64,000 nt of DNA from Bifidobacterium aerophilum (GTDB lineage: Bacteria > Actinomycetota > Actinomycetes > Actinomycetales > Bifidobacteriaceae). Each line of letters starts with the position of its first letter. Position 1 is the first letter of the stretch. The position numbers were made by a program, and so were the translations under genes. A model generated the notes under the pieces. That model saw nothing but the letters and a program-made list of their open reading frames with translations, had not been told where the DNA came from and did no database searches. Positions 9,142 through 18,696 of this stretch are shown here, in pieces. The stretch covers positions 39,608 through 103,607 of the forward strand of contig NZ_WHZW01000013.1 in assembly GCF_010667685.1 (NCBI RefSeq), given 5' to 3'.

Positions 9142-10241
9142 CGACCCTCACAACAATCGTCCGGCGCGCTCATCATATCATCCGGATTCTCATACCACGC
9201 ATAACTATCATCCGTGTCATTGACGGGAATCCGCGCACTTATATCGGTATCGGTATACCCGCGCGTCTTATCCAAGCCCTCCTCAATAGATCGTTCAGGA
9301 GCATAATTCCGCCCTCCATCCCGATATCCCGACGCACCTGCCCATAGTTGCGCGGTGATGTCCTGAGCATCCAGCGGCTCCGCTGCCAGCTCGTCATCAG
9401 TCAGCAGCAGGGATCGCACGTCACGTACGCATCGTTGCAGGAACTTGCCGTCTTTCATACGATCGCGGACCGCTCTGCGAGCGGCCGAGGCCACGTCCTC
9501 GACCTGCTGGGACACCAGATCGAATGCGAGAGGCACTGTGATGTCGACTTTGTACAGATCGGCGATGTCATAAACGAAACTGCGTTCGTTCCGCGCATGG
9601 ATAAAACCCAGTCCCGGCGCGCATCCCAACGCTACGATCACTGCATGCACCACGCCATACAGCGCCGTGTTCGCTGCGGACAGCGCACGGTTCACGTCAT
9701 CGGCATCGTCGAAATCCATGACCTTGTACGATCTGCCCGACCAGGGGACACCGGTGCGCTCGGACTCATGTTCGTACGCGCGCCGGACCCGCGTTCCCTC
9801 CTTGCCAAGTAACTGTTGCATGGTGAGGCCGTCCGTTGGCTCATTCGGGAATCTCATCGCATACATACGGCGAGCGACCTTCACCCGGGTGCGTTCGGAC
9901 GACACCAGTTTCGCCTGTGCTTCCAGCAGACGCGAGGATTGGGCGAGCGACGCACCGTGGCAGTAGTACCTTACTCCTCTCTCTCCGACCCATATGCAGG
10001 TAGAACGGGACTCTGCCAGCAAACAGATCGCCGCATAAGTAATATTGCTGCCGGGTCCGAGCATCAACACGCTTAACGCGGCGGCCGGAACGTGGACAGT
10101 GCCTCGCGAGTCAGTGATGGTCACTGCATTGTCCACACGGTTGACGACGCAATGCTCCACATACAGAAACGTCATACGATCCTGCATGCGCACCAATGAC
10201 GGCAACGACGGTGGCCTGACGCCCGGGACATTGCTCATCAT
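9138..10241 (-). CDS. cas1: CRISPR-associated endonuclease Cas1e
   Basis: The integrase of the adaptation complex. Conserved residues of the type I-E Cas1 are visible: E148 in LLGKEGTRVRRAY, H215 in GFIHARNERSF and D225/D228 in VYDIADLYK. At 367 residues it is longer than usual for Cas1e (about 300): roughly 65 acidic, low-complexity residues follow the conserved core. The start overlaps the cas6e stop by 4 bases; two consecutive ATGs (10241, 10238) are possible. It overlaps cas2 at its end. Confidence 0.96.
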   Translation of the reverse strand: MMSNVPGVRPPSLPSLVRMQDRMTFLYVEHCVVNRVDNAVTITDSRGTVHVPAAALSVLMLGPGSNITYAAICLLAESRSTCIWVGERGVRYYCHGASLAQSSRLLEAQAKLVSSERTRVKVARRMYAMRFPNEPTDGLTMQQLLGKEGTRVRRAYEHESERTGVPWSGRSYKVMDFDDADDVNRALSAANTALYGVVHAVIVALGCAPGLGFIHARNERSFVYDIADLYKVDITVPLAFDLVSQQVEDVASAARRAVRDRMKDGKFLQRCVRDVRSLLLTDDELAAEPLDAQDITAQLWAGASGYRDGGRNYAPERSIEEGLDKTRGYTDTDISARIPVNDTDDSYAWYENPDDMMSAPDDCCEGR

Positions 10242-10924
10242 GCACCGCCGCCCGTACGACGATCGCCCATCAGCGGCACCAATGTCAACAATCCGAACCC
10301 ATACCCTTTGGCTCGCCCTATGCCGTTCAACAAAGCACCGCGCAGCAACTCGGGATCATCAACCGCCAGCACGCCGTCATATACGGCCGATGTCAGGGTG
10401 ACAGTCGAGCCTTGTCGCATGAAATCAACCGCTCGAGAGTCCCTTACCATCACTTCCGGTAATTCCAAACGATTGATGGGCATGTGGAATCCGCATTCCC
10501 GCGATTTTCGTTCCAGCCATTGCAGCTGCTCGTCAATGCGACAGATGCCTACGCGCCGACCACGCCGACCACGCTCTGCGGAGACGATCGATTTGGTCGG
10601 ATTGGCTCGAAGGCGGAATCCCCATTCCTGTCCGATACGCAAGCGGTCGAGGAACGGCTCGTATGCGCAGGATGCCATGTCATTCGCCCCTACATCGAGT
10701 TCATCATGCAACACTCGGATATCCGGGACAGCATCGGACACGATGTACAGTCGGCTCGGTGTTCCGTTCCGCCCCTTGTCCAGACGCCACAGCGAACGTC
10801 GGTCTCCGGCGTGATCCGGATCCAGCGATCTGGAGATGATGGCATGCTGTCGTTCCAGCGATGTCATTGCCCAGCGAGCATGACGACTGTGCGGATCCAC
10901 CATGATTCTGGTGAACTGTGTCAT
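10238..10924 (-). CDS. cas6e: crRNA endoribonuclease Cas6e (CasE/Cse3)
   Basis: Cleaves the pre-crRNA in each repeat and stays bound as part of Cascade. The 228-residue protein has a likely catalytic histidine (H27, in ERQHAIISR) near the N terminus as in CasE, and the C-terminal glycine-rich loop GIGRAKGYGFGLLTL that is typical of Cas6e. Length is normal. It overlaps both cas5 and cas1 by 4 bases. Confidence 0.95.
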   Translation of the reverse strand: MTQFTRIMVDPHSRHARWAMTSLERQHAIISRSLDPDHAGDRRSLWRLDKGRNGTPSRLYIVSDAVPDIRVLHDELDVGANDMASCAYEPFLDRLRIGQEWGFRLRANPTKSIVSAERGRRGRRVGICRIDEQLQWLERKSRECGFHMPINRLELPEVMVRDSRAVDFMRQGSTVTLTSAVYDGVLAVDDPELLRGALLNGIGRAKGYGFGLLTLVPLMGDRRTGGGA

Positions 10925-11778
10925 CGCGTTTCCTCCTTCGAACCGTGCAAGTCGCGAGGGTCTTCGGAATCCTGCATGGCGTTGCGAACGGCGTCGAATA
11001 TCGCATCCCCTCCGTCGGTGGTGACGCTATGACCGACGCCTTTCATCACCTCAACGGTCGGAGTCGGCTTCGCATCATCGGCAAGCTGCATGATGCCTCG
11101 CGTCCTCCACCGGCGTTCGCGAGGATCGAAGCTCACCGGCTCGTCTGCGATCGTGTCGATGAAATCGCCCCTGTCCTCATCATTCGCATCAGGTTTCATG
11201 GTTCCCGGCTCCACGACGATACGTGCGAAGCACCGTTCCGGAAAGGTTGCCGCGCCACGCAGCACCTTGCGCTGGTACCATCCGTCGGCACGCCACGGTG
11301 CATTCCGCAACGCATTCTCCAGCGTCTCGTCCGACATCCATGTCTGTATCGGACCGTCGGGAGGGCAGGATCGTCGTCCGAGAAAAATCGGATAGTACGG
11401 CGATGCCAGTGCACGGCGGTATCGCTCAAGCTCGTTGCCGTCCCGGCTCTCGACGCCGACCAAGAATACGGCATCCTGCAGATAGTATCGAACCGACAGC
11501 GGCAGCATTTCCTTCTTCGAGCTTCCGGGACGTTCGTTCTTCAGATCCTCCGCCGTATGGAAATCAGACATCACGGTTCCCGGCTGGTCGACGCGTACAC
11601 CGAACCGTAACCCGGCGAATCGTGTCAGCGGTTCATCCCGGCCAATGCCCAACGCGGCAGCCAGCATGCCGATGACACCGCTTTTCGTCGGCATCATCTC
11701 GGTCTCGCGGCGGGTGAATCGGCTGCTCGCACCCCATGACTGCATGGGGGCGGCCAATCTCATCAGCAGTACCGGCAT
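10921..11778 (-). CDS. cas5: Cascade subunit Cas5e (CasD)
   Basis: A 285-residue RAMP protein of the Cas5e family. The N terminus (LMRLAAPMQSWGASSRFTRR) and PTKSGVIGMLAAALG are hallmark segments; Cas5e caps the 5' handle of the crRNA. It is longer than the E. coli protein, with an extended, charged C-terminal region (about residues 215-285). One base separates it from the cas7 stop, and it overlaps cas6e by 4 bases. Confidence 0.94.
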   Translation of the reverse strand: MPVLLMRLAAPMQSWGASSRFTRRETEMMPTKSGVIGMLAAALGIGRDEPLTRFAGLRFGVRVDQPGTVMSDFHTAEDLKNERPGSSKKEMLPLSVRYYLQDAVFLVGVESRDGNELERYRRALASPYYPIFLGRRSCPPDGPIQTWMSDETLENALRNAPWRADGWYQRKVLRGAATFPERCFARIVVEPGTMKPDANDEDRGDFIDTIADEPVSFDPRERRWRTRGIMQLADDAKPTPTVEVMKGVGHSVTTDGGDAIFDAVRNAMQDSEDPRDLHGSKEETR

Positions 11779-11779
11779 A

Positions 11780-13006
11780 TCACGACTCCTGAGCGCCCGT
11801 CTGCGGCGTCAGCCGGCCCGATTGTTCCGAAAGTCGCTGCGCGACCACCGTCTCGATGCCGTCCAGCATCTGACGCAGGGTGGAACGCCGTTCGACCAGC
11901 CCGTCCGGTCCTTCGACGGCCTCAGTCGCGTCGCCGACGCGCACCGCCCATGTATTCACCGGCGCGATGCCATACGCATCGTCGAACTCCTTCTCTCGCC
12001 GCACCAATGCCTCGGTCGCATGACGTACGTAATCGGGTTCGACCGGCTTCTGGAATGCGCCGACGAGATTCACCGCCTGCGTGTCACGGATGTTGACCAC
12101 CACCAGATCCGGCAGGGTGCCTTGGGCGAACGTGTTGATCTTGCCTTTCGGCATGCTGGTGACGAACGCGTGCACGAACGCGGCGACGGCCTTGGCGGTC
12201 GCGCCGGCATCGCCCAGCGTGTCGTTCAGCCTGTTCGCATCGACATTCGCATACCGGTAGTAGGTCGCGGCGTTGAACTCGATCTGACCGATCATGGCCG
12301 CTCCGGCGTCGCTTTCGTCATCGCTGCCCTGCTTGACGTCGTCGACCGCGGTGAAGAAATCGGATTCCGCGTCGACGGCCTGCACGCTGATGGCATGGGC
12401 GACCTGTGCCGCCGCATCCACGTTGAGATCGGTGGCGTCGGCGACCATGCGGCCGAACAACGCCACGTCGATGGACCGGTCGTCCGTCACGATCTGCTTG
12501 ATACGCTTCTTCTCCGACTTCACGAACTTGACCGGATCGTCCTGCGCCAACGCCTCCACGGCGACATCTGCCAAACGATCGTACTGACGGTTGCCCATAA
12601 ACAGCAGATAGCCTGACTGCTGTAGTTCATCGTCGGCATCGCCCGCAGCGTTTTTCTTCGCCCGCGGCTTAGTCAGTTTGATGCCGGCTCCGTCGCTGAG
12701 GATGCTTTCCGCGACCTTGGTCGCCAGTTCCCCGTCCGCCTGAGGTGCTTGTTCGAGGATGCGACCGCGCAGCAGTTCCACGACCCGCTTGGTACGGACA
12801 CCCAGGTCACGGGGATCCAGCAGTTCCCTGAACGCCTCGCGGGTGGGCCGCTTCCATGCCTGGCTGGAGACTCTGGCACGGGTCACACCGCCGTATTCCA
12901 CCGTTTTGGGGCTTCCCGTATCATCCCGGTTCAGGTTGCCTGCCGCGGTCGTCTCCAGAATATGGATTTCCACGATGGTGCGGCTCGAGTTGTCGTGTGC
13001 GTTCAT
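11780..13006 (-). CDS. cas7: Cascade backbone subunit Cas7e (CasC/Cse4)
   Basis: Forms the helical filament along the crRNA in Cascade. The 408-residue protein opens with VEIHILETTAAGNLNRDDTG and has GGVTRARVSSQAWKRPTR, both characteristic of Cse4. The frame is open upstream to 13123, but the ATG at 13006 has AAAGGAACC in front and starts at the conserved region. An 88-base gap separates it from cse2, the only sizeable gap within the cas operon. Confidence 0.95.
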   Translation of the reverse strand: MNAHDNSSRTIVEIHILETTAAGNLNRDDTGSPKTVEYGGVTRARVSSQAWKRPTREAFRELLDPRDLGVRTKRVVELLRGRILEQAPQADGELATKVAESILSDGAGIKLTKPRAKKNAAGDADDELQQSGYLLFMGNRQYDRLADVAVEALAQDDPVKFVKSEKKRIKQIVTDDRSIDVALFGRMVADATDLNVDAAAQVAHAISVQAVDAESDFFTAVDDVKQGSDDESDAGAAMIGQIEFNAATYYRYANVDANRLNDTLGDAGATAKAVAAFVHAFVTSMPKGKINTFAQGTLPDLVVVNIRDTQAVNLVGAFQKPVEPDYVRHATEALVRREKEFDDAYGIAPVNTWAVRVGDATEAVEGPDGLVERRSTLRQMLDGIETVVAQRLSEQSGRLTPQTGAQES

Positions 13007-13094
13007 GATTGGTTCCTTTCTAAAAACATGGAATGACACGGTGACTGATGTTTGGTCCGGACGCTTTCGGATCACGAGGGTCGATTCGAATGGA

Positions 13095-13796
13095 TCAGAC
13101 GGTTTCAGATGATTCCCCGGCACTGTCGTCGGTCATCTTGCGACGGTAGCCGCTTTGGAAATCCCGCCCCCATCTGGTGCGCACGGCGTTTGCGCGTTCA
13201 CGATCGGATCGCAGCGCCAGCAGGTCCTGTGCCAGAAGACCATAGTTCAATGCGATCCGCTCACGTCTGAGCAGACCTGTCAGGCCGCGGGCGTGACGGA
13301 CGAGTTCCTTCCAGCTGCTGGCCGTCTGCAGCTGGCCGAACATTCGCCGGATGCCGGCTTCATTGAAATTGTCGCAGGCCATGCGGCCCACCGCGCGTCC
13401 CATGGACACATCCGCATCGGTATGCATCGACTTGTCGTGGATCGACTGCTGGTGCGTCGCGAACAGGGTGAGTGCGGCGTGTGCGGCACGTTCGCGAGGC
13501 GATGGACCGTCGGCATACTGGTTGGCGTCCGTCCCGCAGACATCCGGTTTCAGGGGATCCGGAATCGTCCAGACGAGCACGTCGGGATCGACTCCTACCT
13601 CATGTCCTGCGGCGTGACGCAGACGTGCCACCGCTGCGGTGGAGTATGGATCGTTCCGCAGATATCCGGCACGGAGAATATCTGCTTCGTCACGGCCTCC
13701 CGTCGCCAGACGGCGCGCCTGGCCGCTGACCCACATGCCGAACGCGGTGAGGCGGGGCACAGGGAAATCCCGTGCTTTCTTGTCTTGTTCCGTCAT
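13095..13796 (-). CDS. cse2: Cascade small subunit Cse2 (CasB)
   Basis: A 233-residue, mostly helical and basic protein of the Cse2/CasB family, which holds the displaced target strand in Cascade. Its position between cse1 and cas7 and the 4-base overlap with cse1 support the assignment, since the family is poorly conserved. The region VSMGRAVGRMACDNFNEAGIRRMFGQLQ is split here for reading: the conserved part begins VSMGRAVGRMA and continues GIRRMFGQLQ. Confidence 0.9.
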   Translation of the reverse strand: MTEQDKKARDFPVPRLTAFGMWVSGQARRLATGGRDEADILRAGYLRNDPYSTAAVARLRHAAGHEVGVDPDVLVWTIPDPLKPDVCGTDANQYADGPSPRERAAHAALTLFATHQQSIHDKSMHTDADVSMGRAVGRMACDNFNEAGIRRMFGQLQTASSWKELVRHARGLTGLLRRERIALNYGLLAQDLLALRSDRERANAVRTRWGRDFQSGYRRKMTDDSAGESSETV

Positions 13797-15520
13797 TGTT
13801 CAGTCTCCTTGTCTTGTGATGGTTCCGCAACGGCAGGCTCAGGGATCGAAGCGTCCTTTGGAAAAATAGAGTTCAGTTTGCCTCTGAACCAGATCTCCGC
13901 GAGCGCCACGCTGTAATGTCGAACGGTGCCGTTAGCGTCGGTCATGTCCCTGCCGACGATGGCTCGAGGAGATGCCTGTGCGGTGATCTGCGCCGACAGA
14001 CGCAGAAGGATCGTTTTGGCGGTACGGTTCCATTGCGCCTGCAGCTCATAGAGATCGTCGTCGTGATCGATGCCACGCACCCACTGGCGGAACGCACGAT
14101 CGAACGTGGCGTATCCCAGCTCGGATGCCCGTCGCTGTGCCGACTCGGACGGCAGACCGGCCGCGGATGCGATGTTGGCGGCCAGCATGCGCAGCGCGGA
14201 AACGCCTTGGTCGGTGTTGTCGACGGCCTGTCGCAGCATCTGTCCCATATTCGGGTTCCGTGACGTGATCACGATGAGGTTCAGGTCGAGCACGTCATCG
14301 ATGGCGGTATCGATGACCGCGTCGTTGTTGCCGTATTCGACGCCGAATGCGTGCAACCGGACAGGTACCGTCTCGTTCCACCTCATCGAGGATCGCACAT
14401 GGGAGAGCCATGTCATGGTATATGGTCGCAACGCATTGTCCGTATTGGCGTTGTTCGTGTCCTCGCCGCAGGTCAGTAGCGGCAGTCCACGCCATAGCGC
14501 GCGTGCGGGATCATGCTTGCGCGGCATATAGACCAATGATCGTTTCAAAGCCTTTTCCTGTGTCGGACTGCGCCTCCAACCAGTCATCGTCTCATAGTCT
14601 TGTCCGTTCTGCGGTTTCAGCCGGTCACCGTTGCACACCAATACCCCGGTGACCGTTTCGTCCTCATGAGCGAGCAACATTCGCCTGGACTGCCATGTCA
14701 TCAATGTCGCAGGTCCGTGAAAGAACGACGTGTCCGCGGTTCGTTCGGCCGGCTGGTCGAATCCCCGGGCGGGCGGTGACCCCAACGGTTCGCGCTCCCA
14801 TACCGGGGCATCCTCCGCCCATCGGGCATCGGATGCGCCGAGTCCCAGAGCCTCACATCCCGCATAGTTGAGGATCAGCGTCTGCCACAGATTCACTCCT
14901 TCAATCAGATATCCGCCAAGGTGCCCGGCCCATGCGACCCCGATCGGATATCCTTTGCCGCCTTTGACGCGGGGATCGCCGACCGCTCCCGATTTGATGC
15001 CCGAGGCGTCGTACGCCTGCATGGCGATCAGCCATCGTGCGGCTTCCGCCGCGCTGATGGACCGCAGTCCTTCGCCCAGTCGTGTCGTGAACAGCGGTTC
15101 GCCGCTCGGCACGTCCAAGATCAATCGTTCCAGTCCGGAGACCTCATGTTTGGCGGTATGCAGTCCGGCGACCTGATAGAACGGCACCTTGTCGTCGAAC
15201 AGGTCAAATCGCCAACGCCATGTCTCGCAATAATCGCGTATCGCCTGCATGATGCCGGGATCATCCGCGCCGTGGTCGTAGAGATCCTCCTTCCACTCCT
15301 CGGCGGTGATGTCGTTGCCGAAACGGCCGTACAGGATGGCGACGAGCATGCGGACGATCGCGAACCGCTGCAACGGAATATCCCCGTCGATGCTCCTGAT
15401 GGCACTCGCCTGTTCGAATGTTTCGATGATGGACAGTTCCCTGTGCCTTCCATCGTTCAGCATCGTGACCGGAATCCATGAACGGTCCATCAGATTGAAC
15501 GAAACCCTATTATTCGACAT
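13793..15520 (-). CDS. cse1: Cascade large subunit Cse1 (CasA, Cas8e)
   Basis: Recognises the PAM and recruits Cas3. The 575-residue protein starts FNLMDRSWIPV (residues 8-18), the typical Cse1 opening, and shows the usual length and a C-terminal helical bundle. Its start overlaps the cas3 end by 11 bases, and its end overlaps cse2 by 4 bases, so it is translated within the same operon. Confidence 0.94.
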   Translation of the reverse strand: MSNNRVSFNLMDRSWIPVTMLNDGRHRELSIIETFEQASAIRSIDGDIPLQRFAIVRMLVAILYGRFGNDITAEEWKEDLYDHGADDPGIMQAIRDYCETWRWRFDLFDDKVPFYQVAGLHTAKHEVSGLERLILDVPSGEPLFTTRLGEGLRSISAAEAARWLIAMQAYDASGIKSGAVGDPRVKGGKGYPIGVAWAGHLGGYLIEGVNLWQTLILNYAGCEALGLGASDARWAEDAPVWEREPLGSPPARGFDQPAERTADTSFFHGPATLMTWQSRRMLLAHEDETVTGVLVCNGDRLKPQNGQDYETMTGWRRSPTQEKALKRSLVYMPRKHDPARALWRGLPLLTCGEDTNNANTDNALRPYTMTWLSHVRSSMRWNETVPVRLHAFGVEYGNNDAVIDTAIDDVLDLNLIVITSRNPNMGQMLRQAVDNTDQGVSALRMLAANIASAAGLPSESAQRRASELGYATFDRAFRQWVRGIDHDDDLYELQAQWNRTAKTILLRLSAQITAQASPRAIVGRDMTDANGTVRHYSVALAEIWFRGKLNSIFPKDASIPEPAVAEPSQDKETEQ

Positions 15521-18500
15521 CCGCCGTCAGCCCCTTCTCCTTCGAATAGCGCACATGCAGCGTTTTCATTATCTCACCTTCCTTGTTCGAATCATCGACG
15601 GCATATGTCGCGCTTCCATCGCCGTCCAGCACGACAAGCAGTTGTCTGGCAAGCTCGCGGTTCTCCATGTATACGTCCCATTGCTCCGGAACGGCGTGCT
15701 CCAGCGCCTTGATGATCGCGTCGACGCCGCAGCCTTTCATCGAAGACCGACTCAGGGAGATCGTGCAGGACAGGATGTCCCTGACTTGTTGCCGATCCGG
15801 GACTCCGGTCCCTGCCGGCAACGGCGCAGATGACGGAAACGCCCACGACGGCAGCTGCAGATTGCCGTCCATGTCTCGTTGCAGCACGATGACCTCGAAG
15901 GAATCGTCGCTTTCGCGCACACCGGCGGATACCAGTTGTTCCCGTGAACGGCCCGGAGCATCGGGATCGGGCAGGTTCACGTATAGCCACCCATCCAGCG
16001 AGAACGGCCGGCGACGATCCATAGGCGTGAAGATCCGCAGCTGACCTGCCTGGTTCTCGCTGTTCGCGATCACCCCTTCCATGTCGTTGCGCGCCGACCG
16101 TTCACCGTACTTGCCGGATCTCCATGTAGCCGGACAGATATCGCCGATACCGTACACCGTTTGAACCAGTCGAGGGATATCATCCGGAACACGGATCGTC
16201 GTGGAGCCTTGTGCGCCGATGCGCAGCACCGACAGAGACCGCATCAGCAGATACCGCTGGTACACCTGTTCCAATCCTCGTGCAAACCGCGGAGGCTGAC
16301 GATCGTCGACTTCCTCCACGCCGGTGATAATCATACGCGCATGACGCAGCGGCTCAGGACGCTCGCACTCCCCTATGCCGCGCCGATGCCGGTGCAGACG
16401 GCCCGCACGTTGCAGGATCAGGTCTATCGGAGCCGCGTCGGTGATCATCAGGTCGAAATCAACGTCCAGCGATTGTTCCACGACCTGCGTGGCGACGACG
16501 ATGCCGCTGCGACGATTCCTGTCGCCGCGTTTGCCGTAGCGTCGGATCAGTTCACGGTCGATACGGGCACGGTCGCAAGCCAGGAAGCGGGAGTGAGCCA
16601 GCATAACGTCCGTATTCATACGCTGGGACAGTAGATCATACGTATGTTGCGCCCGTGCGACCGTATCGCGGATGACGACCGCGCAGCCGCCGTCCTGCAG
16701 ATAGGTCTTCAGCGTATCGACCAACGTATCGTCATCGTCCGCGATCATGGAGACGGTTACATCCGCGGCTCGACCGGACGGTTCGGGAGATATGTCGGCG
16801 AAACCTTCGGCATTGGATACCGAGATCAATGGATAGCGCAGATCCGGCTTTCCGGAAACGGCATCGGGCGCGGTGCCAGCCGTGCGTGTAACCGATCCGG
16901 CATCATCCTCTGCCGATGCCGATGCGGACGACAATGCCGACGATATCATTGAGCGGTTATATCGCGCTTTGCGATCCAGCAATCTTTTTCTGCCTTGCGG
17001 CCGTGCAGAGACAGCATCCCCGCCCGTTTGGCAACGTTTTTCTACGCTCTCCACCGCATCCGCAGCATGCGACCCATGCCGGTACGCATTCAGGAACGCC
17101 TTACGTCTCGATTGCGGCAACGTGGCGCTGAGCATGATCACCGGCACCCCGTACGCGCCCAGCCATGCCAGCACCGTTTCCATGTATACGTTCATATATG
17201 CGGTGTTCGAATGGATCTCATCCAGGATCACCACCTTGCCGGCGAGCGCCATATGTCTGAGCACCACATGCCGGCAACGCAAACCCGCCATAAGCACCTG
17301 ATCGATGGTGCCGACGACGAAATCGGACAGGTTGCCGCGCTTGCGGCCGGTCAGCCATGAATTGACCACGGCCTGCAGTCCCATGGACGATCCGACGCCG
17401 TCAGTATCGCCGTCGACGTAGCCCGCCGAAGATCTCGTCCGCAGAGAGAGGTCAAGTCCGTGACCGTCGTCGAACCAACGTTCCCGCAGCGTCTCGTACT
17501 CGTCGTTCAATTCGCGTTTGCCGTGCGCAAGGAACAGCGACGTCACCATGCACCGGTCGGCGGCCGGCAGATGTCCGATCCAGTCCAGCACACGACCGAA
17601 CATCGCGTTGACGGTCGCCTGCGTGGGCAACGCATAGTAGATGCCGCCGCAATGGAATCGCGATGCGAGAATCTCCGCGGACAGCAATGCCGCTTCGGTT
17701 TTGCCTTCGCCCATGTTGGCTTCGATGATCATCAGACTTGGTTCGCTCATCGTCTGGGCTATGCGGATGGCTTCGCGCTGCACCGGACGCAGTTCGGCTC
17801 CGGGGATGTCGAACTGTTGTGCGAACAGTGCGTCAGGATCACGCGATATCTGCACGGGATTCCACGGTCTCGGCAATCCCAGCATGCTCCATGCCAGCAC
17901 CGCGCGACGCTGCGGGTCGAAACGGTTCTCGTCTCGGTCGTCCGAAGATGGTTCATTCAGCGGGCACAATCTGCTATCGCTGGCAATCCAATCGGCGATG
18001 ATGACCAGTGCGGTCAGCAGAATCTGGGTCCTCCTGCGCAGAGGGCGCTCATGCAGCTCCCGCAGGATCGGTTCGATCCCAGTGGCTTCGGCGATCCAGT
18101 CAAGCATCTCGAACCGCACGTTCTGCCATGCTTCGTCACCGGAGAACCGTTCGCAATCCCATCGATGCAGCAACTCCTGTTTGCCGTCGGTCAACGATGT
18201 GCCGTGATGCCCGGCGACAATGCCGGCGATACCGTGCGCCAACGTTCCGCTTCCCGTGCGCAGACCCTTGCGGGCCATCCACGATTCGACGGTCCAGCAA
18301 CCGACGAGTTCATGACGGTACTGCGACCGGTCCGGGCTGTCGCCGACACCGGGATGGATACAAAGCCCGGTCTGGCGCACCTTATCGGCAAGACGGGGCA
18401 CCTGTACCACGAAGGCGGGAGACGCCTTGCCGATGTCATGGATCGTCGCGATGAACCGATACAGCAGTCTGGCTGCATGCTCTGAACCGATGTCCTTGCC

Positions 18501-18692
18501 GATCAATCCCCTGATATCGTCGGCGACGAATTCATCCCATACGCGCAATGCGATCTCGCCGGTGTCCTCCAGATGCTGCCACAGCTGCAGATAACGATCG
18601 TCGCGCGGATCAAGATACACGCTTTTCGCCCACATCGACAACGCTTGGGCAGGCAGATTCGGACGGCCCTTAGGAAAATGAACGTCGTGCAT
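15510..18692 (-). CDS. cas3: CRISPR-associated helicase-nuclease Cas3
   Basis: Degrades target DNA after Cascade binding. In the 1,060-residue protein the N-terminal HD nuclease has ATIHDIGKASPAF (H85-D86) and later GHHG (161-164). The superfamily 2 helicase shows Walker A NMGEGKTEAA (about 326-335), the DEIH box (491-494), SAT (522-524), QVVEQSLDVDFD and motif VI QRAGRLHRH (761-769). A low-complexity Ser/Ala-rich insert of about 75 residues (about 541-615) separates the two helicase lobes. The start lies 4 bases after the fic stop codon, with AAGGCGG upstream. Confidence 0.96.
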   Translation of the reverse strand: MHDVHFPKGRPNLPAQALSMWAKSVYLDPRDDRYLQLWQHLEDTGEIALRVWDEFVADDIRGLIGKDIGSEHAARLLYRFIATIHDIGKASPAFVVQVPRLADKVRQTGLCIHPGVGDSPDRSQYRHELVGCWTVESWMARKGLRTGSGTLAHGIAGIVAGHHGTSLTDGKQELLHRWDCERFSGDEAWQNVRFEMLDWIAEATGIEPILRELHERPLRRRTQILLTALVIIADWIASDSRLCPLNEPSSDDRDENRFDPQRRAVLAWSMLGLPRPWNPVQISRDPDALFAQQFDIPGAELRPVQREAIRIAQTMSEPSLMIIEANMGEGKTEAALLSAEILASRFHCGGIYYALPTQATVNAMFGRVLDWIGHLPAADRCMVTSLFLAHGKRELNDEYETLRERWFDDGHGLDLSLRTRSSAGYVDGDTDGVGSSMGLQAVVNSWLTGRKRGNLSDFVVGTIDQVLMAGLRCRHVVLRHMALAGKVVILDEIHSNTAYMNVYMETVLAWLGAYGVPVIMLSATLPQSRRKAFLNAYRHGSHAADAVESVEKRCQTGGDAVSARPQGRKRLLDRKARYNRSMISSALSSASASAEDDAGSVTRTAGTAPDAVSGKPDLRYPLISVSNAEGFADISPEPSGRAADVTVSMIADDDDTLVDTLKTYLQDGGCAVVIRDTVARAQHTYDLLSQRMNTDVMLAHSRFLACDRARIDRELIRRYGKRGDRNRRSGIVVATQVVEQSLDVDFDLMITDAAPIDLILQRAGRLHRHRRGIGECERPEPLRHARMIITGVEEVDDRQPPRFARGLEQVYQRYLLMRSLSVLRIGAQGSTTIRVPDDIPRLVQTVYGIGDICPATWRSGKYGERSARNDMEGVIANSENQAGQLRIFTPMDRRRPFSLDGWLYVNLPDPDAPGRSREQLVSAGVRESDDSFEVIVLQRDMDGNLQLPSWAFPSSAPLPAGTGVPDRQQVRDILSCTISLSRSSMKGCGVDAIIKALEHAVPEQWDVYMENRELARQLLVVLDGDGSATYAVDDSNKEGEIMKTLHVRYSKEKGLTADVE

Positions 18693-18696
18693 GGCG

